NCBI RefSeq assembly: GCF_035581345.1
Contig: NZ_CP141608.1
Span: forward strand, 2,944,501-3,008,500
Length of the DNA stretch: 64,000 bases
Reading direction: 5' to 3'
DNA from: Pseudomonas sp. JQ170C
GTDB taxonomy: Bacteria > Pseudomonadota > Gammaproteobacteria > Pseudomonadales > Pseudomonadaceae
Every line of letters starts with the position of its first letter. The stretch's first letter is position 1. Shown here piece after piece: positions 58,524-64,000 of the stretch. A program made the position numbers and the translations under genes. The notes under the pieces were generated by a model that saw only the letters and a list, made by a program, of their open reading frames with translations, did not search any database and had not been told where the DNA came from.

Positions 58524-59636
58524 TTGATCGATGTTCACGAGCCCACGTTGAAGATTCCGCGACTTACCGACATTCAGCAGCTGTCAATCGACAGCATGCG
58601 CACCTTCGTCCAGCAGGAGGTCACGCCTCATGCTGCCTTGCTGCGTTTTGGCCCGGCATCGCGTGAGCAACTGCTGGAATTTACCCAGGCGGTCGCCGAG
58701 TTCGGCCTGCCCGGGCTTGCGGTACCCAAGGCATTGGGTGGCTCGGGCATGGACTGGGCGACCCAGGCGCGGTTGTTCGAGGAGCTGGTAAAAGGCAGCC
58801 CTGAACTGGCCAGCGTGGTGTTGATCAACATGCTGGCCGTCGAACTGTTGCTGCTGCGCCCTGACCTGTGCAGTCGATACCTGCCGGACTTGCTGGCCGG
58901 GCGCAGCATTGCCGGGCTGGGAATGGCGATTGCCCCGCATTCACCCGGCGGGCCCTTGCACGCGCAACGCAGCGGCGAACACATCCTGCTCGATGGCAAA
59001 ATCGACGAAGTGGCCGGCGGTCTGTGGGCGAACCTGCTGATCAGCGCTGTTGCCCTTGACGATCAATCTTCGTGCTTTGTGCTGCTGGATCGTCGGCGGG
59101 ACCGCTACGACACCCGGGCCATCCGCCTCGATAGCAACGCTGCGCGGGTGCAGTTCACCGCTACCCGGGTCAGCAGCGAGTTCGTCCTCGGTGATGCCGG
59201 GGCGCAGTCGCTGTTGTCGCGCCGGTTGCTGGATGTGCTCAAGCTGTATGAGGGGGTAGCCCGGGTGGCGCAGGCGCAGGTGATGCTCGACGCGACCCTG
59301 GCCGCGGTGCCTGCCTCGGCAACCCTCGAAGCCCCCTGTGTCGGTGCGCCGCTGGTGACCATGCACCTTGCAGAAATGATCACCCAGGTCGAGGCCGCAC
59401 GCTTGATGTGCCATCGTGGCCTGCTGTTGGCCCAGGAGCATCAGGATTGCGCAGCGGAATCAAGCATGGCGCTGTTTTTCGCCCAAGGCGCAGTGGACCG
59501 GATCGAGCGCCACGTCGACTGGATCAACGGCACGCGCAGCGAGCGCTCGCCGTTGCTGGCGCTGCAACTGGGCGCGCTTTCCTGCGAGGAGAGCAAGGTT
59601 CATGCACAGAGTATTGTCAGCCACCGGATCTGCTGA
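58524..59636 (+). CDS. divergent acyl-CoA dehydrogenase homologue
   Basis: 370 aa (TTG start; the first internal ATG would remove 24 residues). The N-terminal helical domain resembles acyl-CoA dehydrogenases (FVQQEVTPHAALLRFGPASREQLLEFTQAVAEFGLPGLAVPKALGGSGMDWATQARLFEEL). The middle lacks the usual FAD/substrate stretch LTEPxAGSD; it reads MAIAPHSPGGPLHAQRSGEHILLDGKIDEVAGG. The C-terminus lacks YEG with the catalytic Glu. It may be an inactive paralogue or a different enzyme. No partner gene is adjacent. Confidence 0.65.
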   Translation: MIDVHEPTLKIPRLTDIQQLSIDSMRTFVQQEVTPHAALLRFGPASREQLLEFTQAVAEFGLPGLAVPKALGGSGMDWATQARLFEELVKGSPELASVVLINMLAVELLLLRPDLCSRYLPDLLAGRSIAGLGMAIAPHSPGGPLHAQRSGEHILLDGKIDEVAGGLWANLLISAVALDDQSSCFVLLDRRRDRYDTRAIRLDSNAARVQFTATRVSSEFVLGDAGAQSLLSRRLLDVLKLYEGVARVAQAQVMLDATLAAVPASATLEAPCVGAPLVTMHLAEMITQVEAARLMCHRGLLLAQEHQDCAAESSMALFFAQGAVDRIERHVDWINGTRSERSPLLALQLGALSCEESKVHAQSIVSHRIC

Positions 59637-59940
59637 CGCGCTGTTTACCCCGCTTTGCTCCTGTCTTGTTTGAGAGTCTCCCTTCAGCCCGGCTTGGGTG
59701 CGCGACTGGCCCTGCGTGGCCGCTCGTGTTGAGCCGCATGTCCTGGCCTTCCCCCATTTCTGGCACCCCGCGGCGTTCGATGTACGCCTTCAGCTACTTC
59801 CGAGCGCCAATTTGACCCTTCAGATGCGATAAGCCGTGATTATTCAATCTTATAAAGTGCTTTTTAAGGCATCCTTTTTCATGTTGAGATACCATGTAAA
59901 TACATAGTACGTACCACATTACGAAATAGTAGGAGACACC
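59637..59940. other. intergenic region with a palindromic operator for the KfrA-like gene
   Basis: 304 bases. The first 180 show nothing. The last 120 are AT-rich, unlike the surroundings. ACCATGT-AAAT-ACATAGT (59891-59908), overlapped by GTACGTAC (59907-59914), is a likely operator overlapping the promoter. AGGAGA precedes the ATG. Confidence 0.5.
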
Positions 59941-60915
59941 ATGGCCCGCGGCGGTATCAACAAGGCAGTAGTGCAGAAAGCCCGCCAGGCGCTGCTGGCC
60001 CGTGGTGTACACCCGAGTATCGATGCAGTACGTATCGAACTGGGCAATACCGGCTCGAAAACCACCATTCACCGCTACCTGAAAGAGCTCGACAGCCTGC
60101 ACCCGGCCGCCGCGCCGATGAGCGCGCCAAGCCTGAGCGGCACATTGGCGGCGCTGGTCGAGCAGTTGTCCGAGCAATTGAGAGAAGAAGGGGAGGCGCG
60201 GATCGAGGAGGCGCGCACGGCGTTCGAGGCAGAGCGCGAGACGCTTCAGGCCCAGGTGAAGATCAGCCAGCAGGCCCTGGCGGCGTTGCAGCAACAACAC
60301 GAGATTCAGGCCGCCGCGCTGGCCATGCAGTCAGAAGCGCTCGACACCAGCCGCAGCAGCCTGCAAACCGAACACACCCGCAACGCCACGCTCACTCAGG
60401 CGGTGGGTGAACTGAACCTGCGCCTGGCCGACAAGGACGAACAGATTGCGTCGCTTGAAGAGAAACACCAGCACGCCCGCGACGCCCTGGAGCATTACCG
60501 CAGCGCCAGTCGCGAACAGCGCGAGCAGGAGCAGCGGCGCCATGAGGGCCAGGTGCAGCAATTGCAGGTCGAGCTGCGGCAGTTGCAGCAGACACTGATC
60601 GTCAAGCAGGACGAGCTGACCCGCCTGAACCGCGACAACGAAGGCTTGCTGGTACAGATCCGTACGCTCAAGGACGCCCAGCGCACGCTCAAGACCCAGA
60701 ACGACCGGCGCCAGGCGCAGATCCAGGGGCTGGAAGTGAACCTGGCGCAGCTCGATGGCTCGCGCAGCGAGCTGGAAAAACAGAATCAGAACCTGGCATT
60801 GAGCCTGGCGGAGCGGGTGACCGAGTTGCGCCAGCAACTGCAACTGATCGGCAAGCTTGAGGCGCAGCTACGCCAGGCCGAAAAGGCGGCGCAACCGGTT
60901 CAGGACACGCCCTGA
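59941..60915 (+). CDS. KfrA-like DNA-binding coiled-coil protein
   Basis: 324 aa. The N-terminal KfrA_N domain (about 1-60: INKAVVQKARQALLARGVHPSIDAVRIELGNTGSKTTIHRYLKEL) binds DNA. From about residue 75 to 315 the protein is a continuous heptad coiled coil rich in Gln, Glu and Arg. KfrA on IncP plasmids is an autorepressor that builds filaments and aids partition; chromosomal copies are common in pseudomonads with unknown role. The upstream palindrome suggests autoregulation. No plasmid genes are nearby. Confidence 0.83.
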   Translation: MARGGINKAVVQKARQALLARGVHPSIDAVRIELGNTGSKTTIHRYLKELDSLHPAAAPMSAPSLSGTLAALVEQLSEQLREEGEARIEEARTAFEAERETLQAQVKISQQALAALQQQHEIQAAALAMQSEALDTSRSSLQTEHTRNATLTQAVGELNLRLADKDEQIASLEEKHQHARDALEHYRSASREQREQEQRRHEGQVQQLQVELRQLQQTLIVKQDELTRLNRDNEGLLVQIRTLKDAQRTLKTQNDRRQAQIQGLEVNLAQLDGSRSELEKQNQNLALSLAERVTELRQQLQLIGKLEAQLRQAEKAAQPVQDTP

Positions 60916-61421
60916 AGGTCCAGGCGCATGGCGCAGCGATTGCGCAGGCCGTGCTGGTGTTCGGCCGCCAACTGGCGTTGCAGAAAGTCGCTGCAGCGTT
61001 CGCTGGCTAGCTGCTCGAACCCCAGGCGGGCATAGAACGGTGCATTCCACGGCACCTGGGTGAAGGTGGTCAGGGTCAGCCCCCCATAGCCGCGCGAACG
61101 TGCCCAGTCGGCGGCGGTGCCGATCAGCTGTCGCCCCAGCCCTCGGCCCTGTGCGATTTGATGCACCGACAACTCGATGATGTGCCAATCCTCGTCGCAG
61201 TCCTGGCCGCACAGAAAGCCCAGCGGGCGGTCCTGGGCATCGACAGCCACCCATTCGTGTTGCTTGAGCAGGAAGTCCATGTGCTGGTCGGCAGCGATCA
61301 CCGGACTGCTGGCCAGGTACTCCAGCCCCGGGACCGCGGCAAAGGACTGCGCCGCCGCGCGTTCGACGGCAGGGAGCATGGGGGCATCGGCAGGGAGGGC
61401 AAGGCGGATGGCAATGGTCAT
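60900..61421 (-). CDS. GNAT-family N-acetyltransferase
   Basis: 173 aa. The acetyl-CoA site is in ELSVHQIAQGRGLGRQLIGTAADWARSRGYGGLTLTTF, with the Q/RxxGxG/A motif as QGRGLG. APFYARLGFEQL near the end is typical. The substrate is unknown. Start MTIAIRLALP has no strong ribosome site; a GTG in the upstream 20 bases is not excluded. It overlaps the end of the convergent KfrA-like gene by 16 bases. Confidence 0.82.
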   Translation of the reverse strand: MTIAIRLALPADAPMLPAVERAAAQSFAAVPGLEYLASSPVIAADQHMDFLLKQHEWVAVDAQDRPLGFLCGQDCDEDWHIIELSVHQIAQGRGLGRQLIGTAADWARSRGYGGLTLTTFTQVPWNAPFYARLGFEQLASERCSDFLQRQLAAEHQHGLRNRCAMRLDLQGVS

Positions 61422-61608
61422 GGCGTGCAAGTGTGAACAACGGGCAATTCGCGGGTCAAGCCTGCCCAGGCACCCTGAACCGCTACCCAAGCTTTTTACT
61501 GTGCAACAACCACAAAAATCATAATTTCGCTATTTCCCGCCGCTACCCAGAATGCGACCTACACCCACCCACGGCCATCCGCGTGGGGAACCTCAGTAGG
61601 GCGCAGAG

Positions 61609-62928
61609 ATGACAAACAATAAAACCGTAATAGACACGCTCGTGGTTGGCGCCGGTCAAGCCGGTATCGCCATGAGCGAACACCTGAGCCGACTTGGCGT
61701 GCCGCACCTGGTGCTGGAGCGCAACCGCATTGCCGAAGCCTGGCGCACCGGGCGGTGGGACTCGCTGGTTGCCAATGGCCCGGCCTGGCACGACCGCTTT
61801 CCGGGCCTGGAATTCGAGGGCCTGGACCCGGACGCGTTCGCCGCCAAGGAGCAGGTGGCCGACTACTTCGAGGCCTACGCCAGGAAATTCAACGCCCCGG
61901 TCCGTACCGGCGTAGAGGTGACCCAGGTGCAACGCAATGTCGGGCGCCCGGGTTTCACCATCGAAACCTCCGACGGCGTGATCGAGGCCATCAATGTGGT
62001 GGTTGCCACTGGCCCGTTCCAACGCCCGGTGATTCCGGCCATCGCACCGGCCGGCGGCAGCGTCACCCAGATTCACTCTGCGCAGTACCGCAACCCCCAA
62101 CAACTGGCCGAAGGTGCCGTGCTGGTGGTGGGCGCAGGCTCGTCGGGCGTACAGATCGCCGACGAGTTGCAACGCGCTGGCAAGCAGGTCTACCTCTCGG
62201 TCGGTGCCCACGACCGTCCACCGCGTGCCTATCGCAACCGCGACTTTTGCTGGTGGCTGGGTGTACTGGGCCTGTGGGACGCCGAGGGCGTGCAGCCGGG
62301 TAAAGAGCACGTGACCATCGCCGTGAGCGGCGCCCGTGGCGGCCACACCGTGGACTTTCGCCGGCTGGCCCAGCAGGGCATGACGCTGGTCGGGCTGACC
62401 AAGGCGTTCAACGACGGTGTGGTGAGCTTCGAGTCGAACCTGGCCGAGAACATTGCCCGCGGCGATGAAAACTACCTGGCCCTGCTCGATGCCGCCGATG
62501 CCTACATAGACGCCAATGGCCTGGACCTGCCGCTGGAACCCGAAGCGCGGATCATGCTGCCGGACCCGGAATGCATCACCCAGCCGATCCTGACGCTGGA
62601 CCTGGCCAAGGCCGGCATCACCACCGTCATCTGGGCCACAGGCTACTCGGTCGACTACGACTGGCTGAAGGTCGATGCCTTCAAGGCCGACGGCAAGCCG
62701 CAGCACCAGCGCGGCGTTTCCAGCGAACCCGGAATCTACTTTGTCGGCCTGCCGTGGCTGGCCCGTCGCGGCTCGGCCTTTATCTGGGGGGTGTGGCACG
62801 ACGCCCGGCACATCGGTGAACACATCATCAAGCAGCGCGCTTATTTCGATTACCGGGATGCCTCGCAACGCCAGGCCCCCACCTGCGACACCCACCTCAA
62901 AGCCGCCAGCCTCATGGGAGCCCGTTGA
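61609..62928 (+). CDS. flavin-dependent monooxygenase (FMO-like)
   Basis: 439 aa with an FAD dinucleotide motif (VVGAGQAGIA, about 13-22) and an NADPH motif (VVGAGSSGVQIA, about 175-186). The stretch EAWRTGRWDSLVANGPAWHDRFPG is characteristic of this flavoprotein group, and WATGYSVDYDWLKV completes the fold. It is not a classical FMO with the FxGxxxHxxxY motif; HSAQYRNP stands at that place. It is the first gene of a three-gene operon with a Rid protein (1-base overlap) and a DUF1028 protein. The substrate is probably an amine or imine-forming compound. Confidence 0.85.
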   Translation: MTNNKTVIDTLVVGAGQAGIAMSEHLSRLGVPHLVLERNRIAEAWRTGRWDSLVANGPAWHDRFPGLEFEGLDPDAFAAKEQVADYFEAYARKFNAPVRTGVEVTQVQRNVGRPGFTIETSDGVIEAINVVVATGPFQRPVIPAIAPAGGSVTQIHSAQYRNPQQLAEGAVLVVGAGSSGVQIADELQRAGKQVYLSVGAHDRPPRAYRNRDFCWWLGVLGLWDAEGVQPGKEHVTIAVSGARGGHTVDFRRLAQQGMTLVGLTKAFNDGVVSFESNLAENIARGDENYLALLDAADAYIDANGLDLPLEPEARIMLPDPECITQPILTLDLAKAGITTVIWATGYSVDYDWLKVDAFKADGKPQHQRGVSSEPGIYFVGLPWLARRGSAFIWGVWHDARHIGEHIIKQRAYFDYRDASQRQAPTCDTHLKAASLMGAR

Positions 62929-63338
62929 TGCCTACTCATACCCGCATCCGCATGTTCAACACCAAAGACACCTACCCCAACCAGACCCTGGACAACGACC
63001 TGTGCCAGGCAGTGCGTGCCGGCAACACCGTGTATGTGCGCGGTCAGGTGGGCACCGACTTCAATGGCCAGCTGGTCGGGCTCGGTGACCCGCGCGCCCA
63101 GGCCGAGCAGGCCATGCGCAACGTCAAGCAACTGCTGGAGGAAGCCGGCAGCGACCTGAGCCACATCGTCAAGACCACCACCTACCTGATCGACCCGCGG
63201 TATCGGGAGCCGGTGTATCAGGAAGTCGGCAAGTGGCTCAAAGGCGTGTTCCCGATTTCCACGGGGCTGGTGGTCAGTGCCCTGGGCCAGCCGCAGTGGC
63301 TGATGGAAATCGACGTGATCGCGGTCATCCCCGAGTAA
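62928..63338 (+). CDS. Rid-family (YjgF/YER057c/UK114) protein
   Basis: 136 aa. Family features: GNTVYVRGQVGTD, DPRAQAEQAMRNVKQLLEEAGSDLSHIVKTTTYLID and PISTGLVVSALGQPQWLMEIDVIAVIP. The conserved Arg of RidA (R105, needed for imine hydrolysis) is replaced: the segment reads PISTGLV, so this belongs to another Rid subgroup. The start overlaps the stop of the monooxygenase by one base (TGATG). Confidence 0.85.
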   Translation: MPTHTRIRMFNTKDTYPNQTLDNDLCQAVRAGNTVYVRGQVGTDFNGQLVGLGDPRAQAEQAMRNVKQLLEEAGSDLSHIVKTTTYLIDPRYREPVYQEVGKWLKGVFPISTGLVVSALGQPQWLMEIDVIAVIPE

Positions 63339-63348
63339 GGAGCCTGCC

Positions 63349-64000
63349 ATGACCTTTTCCATCGTCGGCCGCTGCGCCGAAACCGGCCAGCTGGGTATCG
63401 CCATCAGCTCATCGAGCATCGCCGTCGGTGCCCGTTGCCCCTGGCTGCGTACCGGTGTGGGGGCTGTATCGAGCCAGAACATCACGTTGCCGGCCCTGGG
63501 CACCCAGGTGCTCGACGCACTTGATGAAGGCCTGGCACCGCATCAGGCCCTGGACCACGCACTGACCCGCAACGGCTACAGCCAGTACCGCCAGGTGGCG
63601 GTGGTCGATGCCCAGGGGCGCACGGCGCTGTTCAGTGGAACCCATACCTTGGGCACCCATAACGCCCTGGCCGGCGATCAGTGCGTGGCGGCCGGCAATC
63701 TGCTGGCCAACACCGCCGTGATCGAACGCATGGTCCAGGCCTTTGAAAACAGCGAAGGCTGCCTGGCGGCGCGCCTGCTCACGGCGCTGCAAGCCGGGCA
63801 GGACGCCGGTGGCGAGGCGGGCGCGGTGCATTCGGCGGCAGTGTCGGTGGTCGGCGAGCTGGTCTGGCCGATAGTCGACCTGCGCGTGGATTGGGCCGAC
63901 GAGAACCCCATCGGTGAACTGCACAAACTCTGGAGCGCCTACGAGCCACAGCTACAGGACTACCTGACCCGCGCCCTCAACCCGACCCTGGCGCCCAGCT
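63349..64000 (+). CDS. DUF1028 family protein (Ntn-hydrolase-like, partial at the window end)
   Basis: First 217 codons present. The N-terminus TFSIVGRCAETGQLGIAISSSSIAVGARCPWLRTGVGAVSSQNITLPALGTQVLDAL is typical of DUF1028, an Ntn-hydrolase-like fold of unknown function, often found beside Rid proteins and amine-processing genes. AAGGAG lies 5-6 bases before the ATG, and the gap from the Rid gene is 10 bases. The length suggests that only a few C-terminal residues are missing. Confidence 0.85.
   Translation, partial: MTFSIVGRCAETGQLGIAISSSSIAVGARCPWLRTGVGAVSSQNITLPALGTQVLDALDEGLAPHQALDHALTRNGYSQYRQVAVVDAQGRTALFSGTHTLGTHNALAGDQCVAAGNLLANTAVIERMVQAFENSEGCLAARLLTALQAGQDAGGEAGAVHSAAVSVVGELVWPIVDLRVDWADENPIGELHKLWSAYEPQLQDYLTRALNPTLAPS

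Overview
The window looks like chromosomal DNA of a fluorescent Pseudomonas of the P. putida group. The gene families and their order fit this: uppP, a DUF1294 gene, an MmcQ-type gene, a LysR gene and azoR in a row; an AgmR-type regulator, a pentapeptide protein, a PQQ ethanol dehydrogenase and cytochrome c550; a hydroxybutyrate/acetoacetate cluster; and acnB. The DNA is GC-rich. Many intergenic gaps carry the typical pseudomonad REP palindrome (core GGAGCGGGCTTGCCCCGCG). No rRNA, tRNA, CRISPR array, prophage or insertion sequence was seen. Gene names rest on protein motifs and remembered families, not on a database search.

Layout. 1-2930 (minus strand): a Fap-type functional-amyloid cluster (FapA-like, FapB-like, FapC-like, C39 peptidase FapD cut by the window edge), with a sigma-54-like promoter and an internal terminator. 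3256-10251: a nicotinamide riboside salvage pair, uppP, small conserved genes, a LysR/azoR divergent pair, a lipase-like hydrolase and an MFS exporter. 10396-18751: ybiT, a YceK-like lipoprotein, an SRAP/YedK protein, a phosphoesterase, two LysE exporters, an AraC regulator with a hydrolase, and a parvulin. 18786-25082: ketone-body use (acetoacetyl-CoA synthetase, ecotin, 3-hydroxybutyrate dehydrogenase, GntP-type permease) with its likely sigma-54 activator, sigma-54 promoter and two near-identical upstream palindromes. 25113-29040: yejABE without an adjacent ATPase gene. 29139-31071: a parvulin and a DAHP synthase gene preceded by an attenuator whose leader peptide contains FYFGYWF.

31104-45083: alcohol oxidation and its signalling, comprising AgmR, a second response regulator, an exported pentapeptide protein, a calcium-type PQQ alcohol dehydrogenase, cytochrome c550, an acyl-CoA dehydrogenase and CoA hydrolase pair, a porin, a FIST sensor overlapping a hybrid histidine kinase, and an aldo/keto reductase. 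45354-49198: an MFS transporter, a CdaR regulator and glycerate kinase. 49189-54170: a periplasmic copper chaperone, a Sco/cytochrome c fusion and a very large multicopper oxidase resembling manganese oxidases. 54421-64000: a lone tyrosine recombinase, acnB, a divergent acyl-CoA dehydrogenase homologue, a KfrA-like coiled-coil protein, an acetyltransferase, and a tight operon of flavin monooxygenase, Rid-family protein and DUF1028 protein (cut by the window end).

The items most worth following are the aromatic attenuator upstream of the DAHP synthase, the sigma-54 control region of the hydroxybutyrate operon, the Fap-like amyloid cluster, the giant copper oxidase module, and the monooxygenase/Rid/DUF1028 operon, whose substrate cannot be read from the sequence.
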